Source: an uncultured SAR92 cluster bacterium
GTDB taxonomy: Bacteria; Pseudomonadota; Gammaproteobacteria; Pseudomonadales; Porticoccaceae
Direction: 5' to 3'
Length of the DNA: 59,112 bases
NCBI GenBank assembly: GCA_902596775.1
Contig: CACJVE010000012.1
Span: forward strand, 1 to 59,112
In this document: piece after piece, positions 17,161 through 26,792 of the stretch
Position numbering within the stretch: the first letter of the stretch is position 1
How the letters are laid out: each line of letters opens with the position of its first letter
The notes under the pieces: model-generated
What the model was told of the DNA's origin: nothing
The model's input: only the letters and a program-made list of their open reading frames with translations
Databases searched by the model: none
Position numbers and translations under genes: made by a program

Positions 17161-17952
17161 GTGGCAAGACACAGGAAATTCTTTGATCCGAATAATGAAA
17201 ATCCGTTCGAGATATCAAGAAGTAAGGTAGAGAACTTTGTTCGTTGCCCAGCCTGTTTTTGGTTGGATAAAGTCAAGGGTATTAAATTTCCCTCAATGCC
17301 ACCGTTTAATATCAATTCTAATACTGACAAATTGCTTAAGCGTGATTTCGATGCGGTGCGGGGCATAAAAACGCATCCTATTCTGGAGAAGAATGGTTTA
17401 GGGCATCTTATTCCCTTCAAGCATGATGATTTAGATAAATGGACGTCCTCTCTGCATTTTGGAGCAAAAGGTTATTTTCACAGCGTGCATGAGGAAACCA
17501 ACATTCTCTTAGGTGGTGGCTTAGATGATGTTCTGATAAATGAACACACCGGAGAGCTACATATCGTTGATTTTAAGTCAACTTCGAACCAATCAAAGGA
17601 GCCTAAGCCGGTGAATTTGTATGGCGATTGGAAAATGTCGTATAAGCGTCAAATGGATATGTACATTTGGATTATGAGGCGTTTAGGCTTCGAGGTTAAT
17701 AAAATTGGTTACTTTATATATGTTGATGGGCTGCATGTAGGCATAAATGGGATGATAGATATTGATCCATCAATGGCAACAATGAAATTTTCAACGTCAG
17801 TCTTACCTTATGAGAGTAATACGGACTGGATTGAACCAACATTATTTAAAATTAAAAGACTTTTACACCAAGATAACTGCCCAGAGCACAACGTTGATTG
17901 CGAGCAAGGAAATTTTCTAAGGCAGGTTAATCAAATGATGGCTAACGCTTAA
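17161..17952 (+). CDS. PD-(D/E)XK nuclease superfamily protein with four cysteines (RecB/Cas4-like)
   Basis: A 263-aa protein with the core of the PD-(D/E)XK superfamily: G-G-G-L-D-D (about 118-123), the L-H-I-V-D-F-K-S motif (D137-x-K139), and the motif-IV Q-x-x-x-Y in Y-K-R-Q-M-D-M-Y (Q164, Y168) typical of RecB/Cas4 nucleases. Two Cys at C29-P-A-C32 and two near the C-terminus (about 240 and 247) would suit a Fe-S or Zn site like that in Cas4. No Cas genes or CRISPR array are present. The start is GTG 17161. It may be a stand-alone DNA repair nuclease; partner and substrate are unknown. Confidence 0.72.
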   Translation: MARHRKFFDPNNENPFEISRSKVENFVRCPACFWLDKVKGIKFPSMPPFNINSNTDKLLKRDFDAVRGIKTHPILEKNGLGHLIPFKHDDLDKWTSSLHFGAKGYFHSVHEETNILLGGGLDDVLINEHTGELHIVDFKSTSNQSKEPKPVNLYGDWKMSYKRQMDMYIWIMRRLGFEVNKIGYFIYVDGLHVGINGMIDIDPSMATMKFSTSVLPYESNTDWIEPTLFKIKRLLHQDNCPEHNVDCEQGNFLRQVNQMMANA

Positions 17953-17970
17953 AAGCAGGATAATTACTTT

Positions 17971-18636
17971 TTATTTTTTGCGTTTTTTGTATCCAAAATT
18001 TTTAAAATCTTCAGAGTAAATATTATTTACGATTTCTAAATGCTCCCCACTAAAGCTCAAGTCCTCATCAAATTTTGAAGTGCTATTGGCTTTTTTCTTG
18101 AGGTTAAATCCTGTGCTATCAGCGAAGCGTGTCATCTCTTTACTATCTTCAATTTTAATACAATTTATATCTTTTAATTCTAAATCTAGACTTTGGGCAA
18201 AGTAGTACCGAGGATGATTAAGAATCCATGATTGCGGATTTACATGCTCATCAACCTCATGAATTCGATGAAGCATCATTATGTAGTCAGAGAAAGATGT
18301 GTTTAATAGTCTATCTCGAACTTCAGTAACATCACTGGCTCTTATAGGAAGTCCTAGAAGCGGAAAAAAAACTCTTTGGGGCCTTTCCCATTTATAAGAA
18401 GAGTCTGGATTGACACTCAGTGGTATGTTTCGAAATTTGTCTAAAAAAAATGACGTCACTCGATTGTAAGGATTTCGAACGGTAAAAAAGATCTCTGGCT
18501 GATTAAATTTAATTCGTCTTTTAGCCTCGAGTCTTTTTATTTTTACAAATTGAGGTGTCTCTTTAAAGGATGTAAACATTACTTTAAAGTTAGTAATCAC
18601 TAATTTGTTTTCATCTTTTACTTTAAAAAAGGGCAT
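17971..18636 (-). CDS. Sulfotransferase family protein (Sulfotransfer_2-like)
   Basis: A 221-aa protein resembling PAPS-dependent carbohydrate sulfotransferases. The 3'-phosphate-binding motif R-N-P-Y-N-R-V-T-S-F is clear (about residues 54-63). The 5'-phosphosulfate loop expected near the N-terminus appears only as F-K-V-M-F-T-S-F-K, a degenerate form of the P-K-V-x-x-T-S-L-K pattern. That may limit PAPS binding or mark a divergent branch. ATG 18636 encodes M-P-F-F-K-V-K, a start typical for this family. It has no signal peptide. A sulfatase gene lies downstream in the same direction in sequence order but with an 87-bp gap. Confidence 0.7.
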   Translation of the reverse strand: MPFFKVKDENKLVITNFKVMFTSFKETPQFVKIKRLEAKRRIKFNQPEIFFTVRNPYNRVTSFFLDKFRNIPLSVNPDSSYKWERPQRVFFPLLGLPIRASDVTEVRDRLLNTSFSDYIMMLHRIHEVDEHVNPQSWILNHPRYYFAQSLDLELKDINCIKIEDSKEMTRFADSTGFNLKKKANSTSKFDEDLSFSGEHLEIVNNIYSEDFKNFGYKKRKK

Positions 18637-18723
18637 TTCTAAAACTGGATCTATTATTTTTTGGATTTATCAGCTTAACGCTACACTCAAATTTATACTA
18701 ATTCAAAAAATACCACAAAAAAT

Positions 18724-20175
18724 TTATCTCTTTTTTGTTTGCGCCTCTTGAATTCGCTGTTTCAGCAATGATTGCAATTTAATTTTTTCTAACTGAAATG
18801 TCGGATTTGATATGAGGTTATTTAATTCATTTTTATCATTTGAATGATCATATAGTTCTGCACCATATTCCCCACTGCCCCACTCAGTATAACGAAATCG
18901 ATCTGTTCTGATTGAGTAGCCCACTGCCTTTGGAAACCCCGGCCGTGTTTTTCCTGCTTTGGAGTCTGTCTGGCTAAATGCGCTCTCTCTAAATTTCTGG
19001 TCCGGATTCTCAAGAAGATGAGTAAAACTTATTCCGGATGCATGCTTGGGAATAGCAATTCCGGTTAACTCTAATATCGTTGGATAAATGTCTATTATTT
19101 CTACAAGCGCATCGCTTTCGTTACTATTTAGATGAGTGAATGGTGAGGCGATTATCAAAGGTGTCCTGACGGATTCTTCAAAAAGATTTTTTTTCTGCCA
19201 AAGTCCATGCTGTCCCATGAGGAAACCATGATCTGAGACAAAAACAACGATTGTAGATTTTGTTAAGTTAAGTAATTCAAGATGAGCTAATAATGCTCCA
19301 ATTTGTTCATCCACAAACGAGATGGATGCAAAATATGCTTGATACGCTTCTCGTCTTTGGTCATCCGTCATTTTAAGCGTGTGATGATCGTCGGAAAGCG
19401 CAGCAGTGGGAATATCGTCTCGATCTTTTAAGTCATCTTTAATAAATTTTATTTTCTCAACTGGATATAGATCAAAGAACTTTTCAGGTGCTCCAAATGG
19501 AACATGGGGCCTAAAATAACCAACGGCTAAAAAAAATGGATCTCCAGTTTTCTTGGGATGCTTTGAATCTAGAATCTTTATTGCTTGTTGAGTCGCAATC
19601 CCATCTGTATGTTCTTGCGAAGAGCCGCCGGCTCGAATCCAGCTTATCGCGCCACCACCCCACTTATCTTTTGGTTTTCTTGGCCCAAGCCACTTTGTTT
19701 TTTTATGGTCTGTCCTATCGATACCAACCGGATTGTATTTATCTATCCATGAAATTGGATCATCCATTCCATCAGTACCCATCTCTCGCGGAACATCATA
19801 ATGAAAAATCTTGCCAACTCGGGCCGTGTAATAGCCATTTTCTTTAAATACCTGAGGTAGTGTTTTCACCCATGGGACATAGTTTCTAAAATGCTGTCGA
19901 AGTTGAGTGACTCCATTCTGCCCGGGATAGAGCCCCGTCAACATACTCGCTCTGCTTGCAGTGCATTGTGGATATTGAACATAGGCGCGATTAAATTGGA
20001 TTCCGTTAGCCTTAAGCTTTTCCAAGTTAGGTGTTTTAACTTGGGTATCGCCATAAGTACTTAGCATGGTATTCATATCATCAACCATGATCAGTAAAAC
20101 ATTGGGTTTCTCTGTTGCATTTAACGAAAAGGAGAGAAAAATAAGTAACATAGATCGATATAAATTAACTCTCAT
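18724..20175 (-). CDS. Exported formylglycine-type sulfatase, iduronate-2-sulfatase-like
   Basis: A 483-aa type I sulfatase. The start ATG at 20175 gives a proper signal peptide (residues 1-20); a longer frame upstream overlaps the previous gene and lacks a start near a ribosome site. Metal ligands D-D lie at about 32-33. The activation motif is C71-T-A-S-R, the Cys-type C-x-(P/A)-x-R that needs formylglycine modification. Further ligands appear in S-D-H-G-F-L-M-G-Q-H. The overall pattern (V-P-W-V-K-T-L-P-Q-V-F-K-E-N-G-Y) resembles iduronate/choline-type sulfatases. It starts 7 bp after the GH32-like gene stop, so they form an operon that probably desulfates and hydrolyses the same glycan. 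Confidence 0.88.
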   Translation of the reverse strand: MRVNLYRSMLLIFLSFSLNATEKPNVLLIMVDDMNTMLSTYGDTQVKTPNLEKLKANGIQFNRAYVQYPQCTASRASMLTGLYPGQNGVTQLRQHFRNYVPWVKTLPQVFKENGYYTARVGKIFHYDVPREMGTDGMDDPISWIDKYNPVGIDRTDHKKTKWLGPRKPKDKWGGGAISWIRAGGSSQEHTDGIATQQAIKILDSKHPKKTGDPFFLAVGYFRPHVPFGAPEKFFDLYPVEKIKFIKDDLKDRDDIPTAALSDDHHTLKMTDDQRREAYQAYFASISFVDEQIGALLAHLELLNLTKSTIVVFVSDHGFLMGQHGLWQKKNLFEESVRTPLIIASPFTHLNSNESDALVEIIDIYPTILELTGIAIPKHASGISFTHLLENPDQKFRESAFSQTDSKAGKTRPGFPKAVGYSIRTDRFRYTEWGSGEYGAELYDHSNDKNELNNLISNPTFQLEKIKLQSLLKQRIQEAQTKKR

Positions 20176-20182
20176 AATATTT

Positions 20183-21985
20183 TCAATAGGGATTAGAGGG
20201 CGCAATCTGCCACGATTTAAATTTAGTGACCTCGACATTAGAGCCTTTAGTAAAAACCTTTACGCTAGTGCTATCAGTTTTTTCAGGAAATATTCGTCGA
20301 GCAATTGCTTGCCTTGAGTTAGCAAAGATTTCAATGACTGATTTGTCGACAAACACTCTTATTATCAGCTTCTCTCTTTTTGAAAGGACCAAAGGAGCCG
20401 ATTCAATTGATTTTGGCGATTTTTCTGGACCAGAATTTGTTGTATCAACCTTTAATAGCTCAGCATTTTTATCATAGGAGATAATGGTGTACTCAGCTTC
20501 ATCTTCAGAAACACAGACTTTAACTCCAAATTCCTGAGCATCACTTTCATCAAATTCTATGATTAATTCAAAGCTATTGCCAAACGTTCCATCAATTCGG
20601 GCATCATTATCCGCTTGCACAACAAACGGAGGGAGAGAGAATGGTTGATAACGTAATTTTTCTACCTCAGCAACCACGTCGATGTCTAATGATCCGTTTT
20701 TATTCAAAGTTAAAACTCTGGGCAGGCTCAAGGTTCCAGACCATTGATCTTTAGCTCTATCAGAAAAGTCTCTGTAATCAAGAATCCAAGCCCACATAAT
20801 GCGTCTGCCACTCGAGTCAGTTAAACTTTCGGGCGCAAAAAACATATTATCGGTCCAACTCATTCTGGAATGATACTCTGGATAGAACTGATCATTCTTC
20901 CACTCACCGACATAATATCTGCATCCTAATCGATGACTGATACACAATAGAACATCTTTATTGCCCAATTTAAAAAGCTCAGCACAAGATACATCCTCGT
21001 TTATTGATACTCCCTCTAAGCCATGTGCAAAAAGATCGCCCGTATACTCCCAGGGACCCTCTAAATGTTTTGATTTTGCAACTGCTGGATGTTCTCCTCC
21101 GAAAATCGAGTAATAGTGCTCTCCATCGAACCATCCAAAAGGGTCCCACGAACGATATTTGTTATGATGCTGATCTCCTTCTACAGTGTTCGGAGTAATG
21201 GGATTGGTCGATAATTTTTCCCATCCATCTAAATTATCATCCAAGGCAACGGCAAGTGAGTTACCAGAGTTTACTTGGTGATAACACATAGTTGGGATGC
21301 CATGTTTATTGATAAAGCAATTTCCACTGTACATTCCCTCAATTAGCGTAGTTGGGTGATGACGCCAGTGCATTAGATCGATGCTTGATACATGTCCCCA
21401 ATGATCTGACTTTTCTCCAGTTCGACTATCTTGAAAGATATAAAAAAGATGATATTTCCCTTTCCAAAAGATCGCACCATTGGGATCAAAAGGAGCGGCA
21501 TATCCTTCGGCAACTACAAAATGATAGCTGGGTCTAAATTTGTCATTCAAAAGCGTCTCTCTATGCTCCCTAATCAACATAGCGGTCGCATCGAATTTAT
21601 CTTTTTTAGCCTTCATTTCCTTGGTCATTGGGAACGGCTCCCAATTCAGTGTCTTCGTGTAAATAATTCTCCAGACATCATCATTTTCTTTTTTTAACGT
21701 GTACGCATATGAGATCGTACCTTTTGAGGTATGTATGGTAATCGGGCTATAGATTTTGAGATCACCATTTTGTGTTATTTGCGCCTCATCCAAATTTATT
21801 TGAACTTCCTCAGATGTTGCGCCGATGGTGAAGGCGAGATGACCGTCTCTCAGGGAGTCCTTTGTAAATCCCTTGCTATCTGTCCACTCATTTGAATAGG
21901 AGCTGATTACAGTTTCTATATCGCCAGATTTTCGGGCATCGATATGGGCGCTCATGGCACTTTCAACTTCGTTTTTCCAGCCCAA
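20183..21985 (-). CDS. GH32-like glycoside hydrolase with N-terminal NTF2-like domain
   Basis: A 600-aa two-part protein. Residues 1-115 form a SnoaL/NTF2-like domain, and residues 150-600 form a GH32-type five-bladed propeller and β-sandwich. The nucleophile motif F-D-P-N-G (Asp167) is kept. The R-D-P motif appears as S-W-D-P (Asp281), and the acid/base E-C-P-D position reads S-C-A-E (333-336), so Ser stands where Glu normally does; nearby Glu330 or Glu336 could take over. This resembles a divergent GH32 branch, so fructan hydrolysis should not be assumed. No signal peptide is visible. The start is TTG 21985 with GGGAG upstream. It is 7 bp from the sulfatase gene. Confidence 0.75.
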   Translation of the reverse strand: MGWKNEVESAMSAHIDARKSGDIETVISSYSNEWTDSKGFTKDSLRDGHLAFTIGATSEEVQINLDEAQITQNGDLKIYSPITIHTSKGTISYAYTLKKENDDVWRIIYTKTLNWEPFPMTKEMKAKKDKFDATAMLIREHRETLLNDKFRPSYHFVVAEGYAAPFDPNGAIFWKGKYHLFYIFQDSRTGEKSDHWGHVSSIDLMHWRHHPTTLIEGMYSGNCFINKHGIPTMCYHQVNSGNSLAVALDDNLDGWEKLSTNPITPNTVEGDQHHNKYRSWDPFGWFDGEHYYSIFGGEHPAVAKSKHLEGPWEYTGDLFAHGLEGVSINEDVSCAELFKLGNKDVLLCISHRLGCRYYVGEWKNDQFYPEYHSRMSWTDNMFFAPESLTDSSGRRIMWAWILDYRDFSDRAKDQWSGTLSLPRVLTLNKNGSLDIDVVAEVEKLRYQPFSLPPFVVQADNDARIDGTFGNSFELIIEFDESDAQEFGVKVCVSEDEAEYTIISYDKNAELLKVDTTNSGPEKSPKSIESAPLVLSKREKLIIRVFVDKSVIEIFANSRQAIARRIFPEKTDSTSVKVFTKGSNVEVTKFKSWQIAPSNPY

Positions 21986-22136
21986 ATTATTCTCCCGCTA
22001 AAATAAATATTCGCTCGATGAAATTACGATTACAAATCAATAAAAACCATTATAGAACGACCAGCGGGTTTATAAAAAGATATGCTTTTAGGAGAGGCAA
22101 TACCCAATCTTTTGCGAATGCGCGAATTTTTTAGTG

Positions 22137-23534
22137 CTATGAATCAATCGCTCTAAAAACTGCTTCTAGGCTATCCCTAGCATCACCGAAAAGCATACGG
22201 GTATTCTCTTTGTAGAAAAGTGGATTTTCTACACCTGCGTACCCTGTTGCCATTCCTCGTTTTAGAACAATGGTTCTCTTTCCATTCCATGGTTCTAACA
22301 CTGGCATACCAGCGATTGGGCTATCGGGAACTTCTTGAGCGGCAGGATTAACAATATCGTTTGCTCCGATTACGATTGAGACATCGACCTTTGGAAAGTC
22401 TTCATTTATCTCATCCATTTCGAAAACAATATCATAAGGCACTTTAGCTTCAGCTAAGAGAACATTCATATGCCCTGGCATTCTTCCGGCTACGGGGTGT
22501 ATTCCAAAACGAACATTTACGTTTTTCTTTCTTAGAATTTTAGCAATATCACTAACCATATGTTGAGCTTGTGCAACTGCCATACCGTAACCTGGAATAA
22601 TCATTACCTCTTTTGCGGATGTGAGTTGAGATGCTAGCTCCTCAGCAGAGGTTGCAATAACTTCTCCCTCAACTTCAATTGCAGGCCCTGTCGACGATGT
22701 TCCGGTTCCAAAACCACCCGCTATAACTGAGATAAAGTTTCTATTCATTGCCCTACACATTATGTAGGAAAGAATTGCACCTGAGCTACCAACCAATGCT
22801 CCGATAACAATCAGCAAGTCATTTGCGAGCATAAATCCGAGAGCTGCAGCTGCCCATCCAGAGTAGCTATTTAGCATTGACACAACAACTGGCATATCTG
22901 CGCCACCAATCGCTGCGACCATATGTATACCGAATAACAATGCAATCACTGTCATAAATATAAGTGGCTGAATGCCATTGCCACTTGCAGTTTCAATGAC
23001 GAATGCATATCCAAAGTAAATGGCCAGTATAAGTAGGATGAGATTTAACCAATGGCGGGCTGGAAGAAGTAATGGTTTGCCTCCCCATTTTCCACTAAGT
23101 TTTAAATAAGCAACTACGGAGCCTGAGAATGTCAGCGATCCGATTAGAATGCCGAGGTAAGTTTCAATATCATGGATGGTTTTTTCAACACCCACATATT
23201 CAACGGCATGGCTAAGAAAATTAGCATATCCAACTAGCATTGCAGCCAATCCAACCAAGCTGTGCAGGATTGCTACGAGTTCTGGCATCTGAGTCATTTC
23301 AACTTTTTTTGCTGCAACAAATCCTATAATGCCGCCTATGATCATTGCACCAAAAAGTAGCTCATAATTTCGTGTTACTAAACCCACGACCGTGACAACC
23401 AGCGCAATACCCATACCGATCATTCCTAAGATATTGCCACGTCTTGCTGTTTCTTGCTTGCTCAAACCACCGAGCGCTAAGATAAAAAGAATAGTGGCTC
23501 CTATATAAGCCATGTTTATTAAACCTTGAGACAT
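22137..23534 (-). CDS. pntB: NAD(P) transhydrogenase subunit beta
   Basis: A 465-aa inner-membrane subunit with about nine helices and a C-terminal NADP(H)-binding domain III (about residues 285-465), containing [10 protein letters not shown] and [11 protein letters not shown]. Length matches E. coli PntB. The enzyme uses proton influx to drive hydride transfer from NADH to NADP+, supplying NADPH. ATG 23534 lies 12 bp after the pntA stop, so pntA and pntB are one operon. Confidence 0.96.
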   Translation of the reverse strand: MSQGLINMAYIGATILFILALGGLSKQETARRGNILGMIGMGIALVVTVVGLVTRNYELLFGAMIIGGIIGFVAAKKVEMTQMPELVAILHSLVGLAAMLVGYANFLSHAVEYVGVEKTIHDIETYLGILIGSLTFSGSVVAYLKLSGKWGGKPLLLPARHWLNLILLILAIYFGYAFVIETASGNGIQPLIFMTVIALLFGIHMVAAIGGADMPVVVSMLNSYSGWAAAALGFMLANDLLIVIGALVGSSGAILSYIMCRAMNRNFISVIAGGFGTGTSSTGPAIEVEGEVIATSAEELASQLTSAKEVMIIPGYGMAVAQAQHMVSDIAKILRKKNVNVRFGIHPVAGRMPGHMNVLLAEAKVPYDIVFEMDEINEDFPKVDVSIVIGANDIVNPAAQEVPDSPIAGMPVLEPWNGKRTIVLKRGMATGYAGVENPLFYKENTRMLFGDARDSLEAVFRAIDS

Positions 23535-23546
23535 ATCGATAGATCC

Positions 23547-25079
23547 TTATTTTCTAAACATGTCGAGCATTCGCTGTGTAACAGCAAAGCCACCAAAAAT
23601 ATTAATACTAGTAATTAAAACCGCAAATCCGGATAACCAAATGACCCAAGGATCTGGTGCTGATATTTGTAGCAGTGCGCCTATAATGATTATGCTGCTA
23701 ATGGCATTTGTAACACTCATGAGTGGTGTATGAAGTGCTGGCGTAACATTCCAAATGACCATGTAGCCAACAAAACAGGCTAAAATAAATACAGTAAAGT
23801 GAGCAACAAAACTCGCTGGGGCGACTAGACCTAAACCGCAAAATGCTGCGCCTCCAAGAATGAATGGGAGCCAACCTGTCTCCTTTTTCTCAGCATCATT
23901 CTTGGGTTGAACATTCTCAACAGGAGGTTCTTTCTTCGCTGGCGCTGCAGATAACTTTGGGGCCGGTGGAGGGAATGTAATTTCCCCTGCCATCGTAACA
24001 GTAGCACCTCTAATGGCTTCGTCTTCAAAATCAATTGTAATCTCTCCATCTTTTTCAGGAGTCATGTCAGTAATCAAGTGACGCAGATTTGTCGCATATA
24101 GCTGACTGGATTGTGTTGGAAGTCGACTTGGAAGATCTGTATAACCGATAATTGACACGCCGTGTTTTTCAACAACTTTGTCAGCCTCTGAAAGACGGCA
24201 GTTTCCTCCCATTGCAGCTGCTAAATCCACAATGACGCTTCCCTCTCTCATGGATTTGACCATGTCTTCAGTTATCAATTCTGGTGCCGGTTTACCCGGA
24301 ATTAAGGCAGTGGTAACAATAATGTCTACGTCCTTTGCTTGCTCGGCAAAAAGAGCCATTTCAGCTTCGATGAATTCTTTGCTCATAACCTTGGCATAGC
24401 CGCCTGATCCACTTCCTTCTTCTTCAAAGTCAAGCATTAGAAATTCGCCATCCATGCTCTCTACTTGCTCTTTTACTTCAGGCCTTGTGTCAAAGGCTCT
24501 AACAATAGCGCCCATACTCTTAGCGGCACCAATTGCAGCTAGCCCTGCAACACCTGCTCCAATAACAAGTACTTTTGCTGGTGGGATTTTTCCTGCAGCT
24601 GTTATTTGCCCTGTAAAAAACCTGCCAAAATATTGTGATGCCTCGACGATTGCTCGATAGCCAGCTATGTTTGCCATTGAGCTAAGTGCATCCATTTTCT
24701 GTGCTCTTGATATCCTAGGAATACTCTCTACAGCTAATGCATTTACTTTTTTGTCAGCTAATTCTTTAAGTAGTTCTGGATTTTGTGCGGGCGCTAGAAA
24801 CGAAATGAATATTTGTCCTTCCCTCAAAAGTTTCGACTCTTCCTCGCTTGGCTCTCTTACTTTAAGGATAATATCTGCAGTTTCGAAAATTTCTTTTTTA
24901 GAATCTGAAATTTTCACCCCTACGGACTCATAATCAATGTCTCGGAATTTTGATGAGTCGCCGGCTCCCGTCTCTAAAATAACGTCATAACCTAACTTTT
25001 GTAGCTGTTGTGCCGCATCTGGTGTAGTCGCAACACGTCTTTCGCCTTTCGAACTCTCTTTTGGAATACCAATAAGCAT
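23547..25079 (-). CDS. pntA: NAD(P) transhydrogenase subunit alpha
   Basis: A 510-aa subunit, the same length as E. coli PntA. The N-terminal NAD(H)-binding domain I begins M-L-I-G-I-P-K-E-S and includes the alanine-dehydrogenase-like [13 protein letters not shown] nucleotide motif (about residues 170-182). A Pro/Ala/Lys-rich linker (about 370-400) leads to three or four C-terminal membrane helices. It forms the proton-pumping transhydrogenase with PntB. ATG 25079 is supported by family alignment. The 264-bp region up to the divergent sulfatase probably holds both promoters. Confidence 0.96.
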   Translation of the reverse strand: MLIGIPKESSKGERRVATTPDAAQQLQKLGYDVILETGAGDSSKFRDIDYESVGVKISDSKKEIFETADIILKVREPSEEESKLLREGQIFISFLAPAQNPELLKELADKKVNALAVESIPRISRAQKMDALSSMANIAGYRAIVEASQYFGRFFTGQITAAGKIPPAKVLVIGAGVAGLAAIGAAKSMGAIVRAFDTRPEVKEQVESMDGEFLMLDFEEEGSGSGGYAKVMSKEFIEAEMALFAEQAKDVDIIVTTALIPGKPAPELITEDMVKSMREGSVIVDLAAAMGGNCRLSEADKVVEKHGVSIIGYTDLPSRLPTQSSQLYATNLRHLITDMTPEKDGEITIDFEDEAIRGATVTMAGEITFPPPAPKLSAAPAKKEPPVENVQPKNDAEKKETGWLPFILGGAAFCGLGLVAPASFVAHFTVFILACFVGYMVIWNVTPALHTPLMSVTNAISSIIIIGALLQISAPDPWVIWLSGFAVLITSINIFGGFAVTQRMLDMFRK

Positions 25080-25343
25080 TTTGCCTCAATCCTTAATTTT
25101 GAATGGTTGATTGCACTGTTTTAATTAATCTAGTCTTTTATTCTGAAATATCATTGTAACTTATCTTACGACAAAAGACGGTTTTGGAAACTATCTTTTT
25201 AGTAAATTATTTATAAGAAGAGTCATTGAAGTGAACCGGCAAAAAATTAACCAAATTGGGGGCATCTCAAAAGATACCTCATTTACTTTAAATTAAATAA
25301 ACTGAATACTATAAGGACTTTTGGATTGCGAAGTGGAGTGTTT

Positions 25344-26783
25344 ATGAAGCTTGCTTTTATTTTACTCATCAAATTAGCCACAATTAATCTTCTCTTTAGT
25401 GCTAGTGCTAGTGCTAGTGCTAGTGCAATTGCAAAGCCCAATGTTATTTTAATTTTTGTTGATGATTTGGGATATTGCGACAGCGAAATTTATGGGTGTG
25501 AAAACGTTCCGACTCCTAACTTAAAGAAGCTAGCCCAGGACGGTGTGTCTTTTGCATCAGGTTACGTGACAAGCCCAGTATGCTCGCCCTCTAGAGCATC
25601 CTTGCTGACCGGGAAATACCAACAACGATTTGGTCATGAGTTCCTGCCGGATGCGCTTCCAAATGCAGGATTACCAGAGAGTGAGATAACGCTCGCAAAT
25701 AAACTTCAAAGCCTTGACTATTACACCGGTATGGTTGGCAAATGGCATTTAGGAAGTGCAAATCAATTCCATCCGATAAATCGTGGATTTAATAGTTTTT
25801 TTGGATTGCTCTCATCTGGGAGTGATTACTTAGATCCAACCAGACCTGATGCGAAAATTATATCCCGTTTGTGGCGAGGCCTAAATGCACCTGTGCAGAA
25901 AGAGGGCGATCCTTGGTTGGGACGAGACCGGGATACGATATTTATAAACAAGAAAAAGATCGTTGAGGAAAGTTACCTGACAGATGCCTTTACTCGTGAG
26001 GCTGTAACATTTATCAAAGAGCATAAATCAAAACCGTTTTTCCTTTACCTTCCTTACACCGCCCCCCATGGACCACTTCAGACGACCCAACGCTATTATG
26101 ATCAGTTTGATGATGTTGAAAACGAAAATCAAAGAGTCTACGCCTCGATGATATCTGCTCTTGATATCGGAGTGGGAGAGATATTAAAGACTCTTGAAAA
26201 ACTTAATTTAAGTGAGAACACGCTGATTGTACTCATGAGTGATAATGGTGCGGGCGTTGCAGATTATGGAAGCAATAGCCCTCTTAGGCTCGGCAAACAT
26301 ACACTTTTTGAAGGTGGAGTGAGAGTGCCGTTTGTAATGAGATGGCCGAATCAATTAGAGCGAGGTCTCCTATACAAGAATCCAGTAAGTGCGCTTGATA
26401 TTTTCCCAACTGTTTTGAATGCAGCCGGTGGCAAAGCAAGCTCATTAGATCTAGATGGAGTTGATTTGTTGCCTTTTCTTAAGGGTGAAAAGTCAGATAA
26501 ACCACATCAGACTTTTTACTGGCGAAATTCACCAAATTGGGCAATTCGTGATGGTAGCTACAAACTCATCAATGCAGGTGGTATTAACTGGTTATATGAT
26601 TTGAATGTTGATTTGGGTGAGACAGATAACATAGCTTCTGAGTATCCAAATGTAGTTGAAAAACTCACTTTAAAATTTAATGAGTGGGATGCTAAAAATA
26701 TAGAACCATCATGGCCTCCTTATTCGGCTAAAACACACTCAGCACTTAAAGTTGATGGTGTACCTATTAAGTGGACTTTGTAA
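25344..26783 (+). CDS. Exported formylglycine-type sulfatase (arylsulfatase A family)
   Basis: A 479-aa type I sulfatase. The ATG at 25344, with GGAG upstream, begins a signal peptide; an in-frame TTG at 25326 is not needed. The C80-S-P-S-R-A-S motif is the canonical formylglycine site, with metal ligands D40 and D41 in F-V-D-D-L-G and further ligands in S-D-N-G-A. Substrate is probably a sulfated sugar unit of the N-acetylgalactosamine-6-sulfatase/arylsulfatase A type. A run of Ser-Ala repeats from a hexanucleotide tandem repeat sits just at the expected signal-peptidase site. The Gfo/Idh/MocA gene follows 9 bp later in the same operon. The activating enzyme is not in the window. Confidence 0.9.
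   Translation: MKLAFILLIKLATINLLFSASASASASAIAKPNVILIFVDDLGYCDSEIYGCENVPTPNLKKLAQDGVSFASGYVTSPVCSPSRASLLTGKYQQRFGHEFLPDALPNAGLPESEITLANKLQSLDYYTGMVGKWHLGSANQFHPINRGFNSFFGLLSSGSDYLDPTRPDAKIISRLWRGLNAPVQKEGDPWLGRDRDTIFINKKKIVEESYLTDAFTREAVTFIKEHKSKPFFLYLPYTAPHGPLQTTQRYYDQFDDVENENQRVYASMISALDIGVGEILKTLEKLNLSENTLIVLMSDNGAGVADYGSNSPLRLGKHTLFEGGVRVPFVMRWPNQLERGLLYKNPVSALDIFPTVLNAAGGKASSLDLDGVDLLPFLKGEKSDKPHQTFYWRNSPNWAIRDGSYKLINAGGINWLYDLNVDLGETDNIASEYPNVVEKLTLKFNEWDAKNIEPSWPPYSAKTHSALKVDGVPIKWTL
25398..25426 (+). repeat. (AGTGCT)n hexanucleotide tandem repeat in a signal peptide
   Basis: Nearly five perfect copies of AGTGCT encode Ser-Ala-Ser-Ala in the C-region of the sulfatase signal peptide. 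The unit is a multiple of three, so slippage would change the linker length without shifting the frame. Confidence 0.9.
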
Positions 26784-26792
26784 AATTATTTT

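Noticed and set aside
17161-17952. A Cas4 protein of a CRISPR system
   Set aside because: No cas genes or repeat-spacer array exist in the window, and the Cys arrangement is 2+2 rather than the usual Cas4 pattern.
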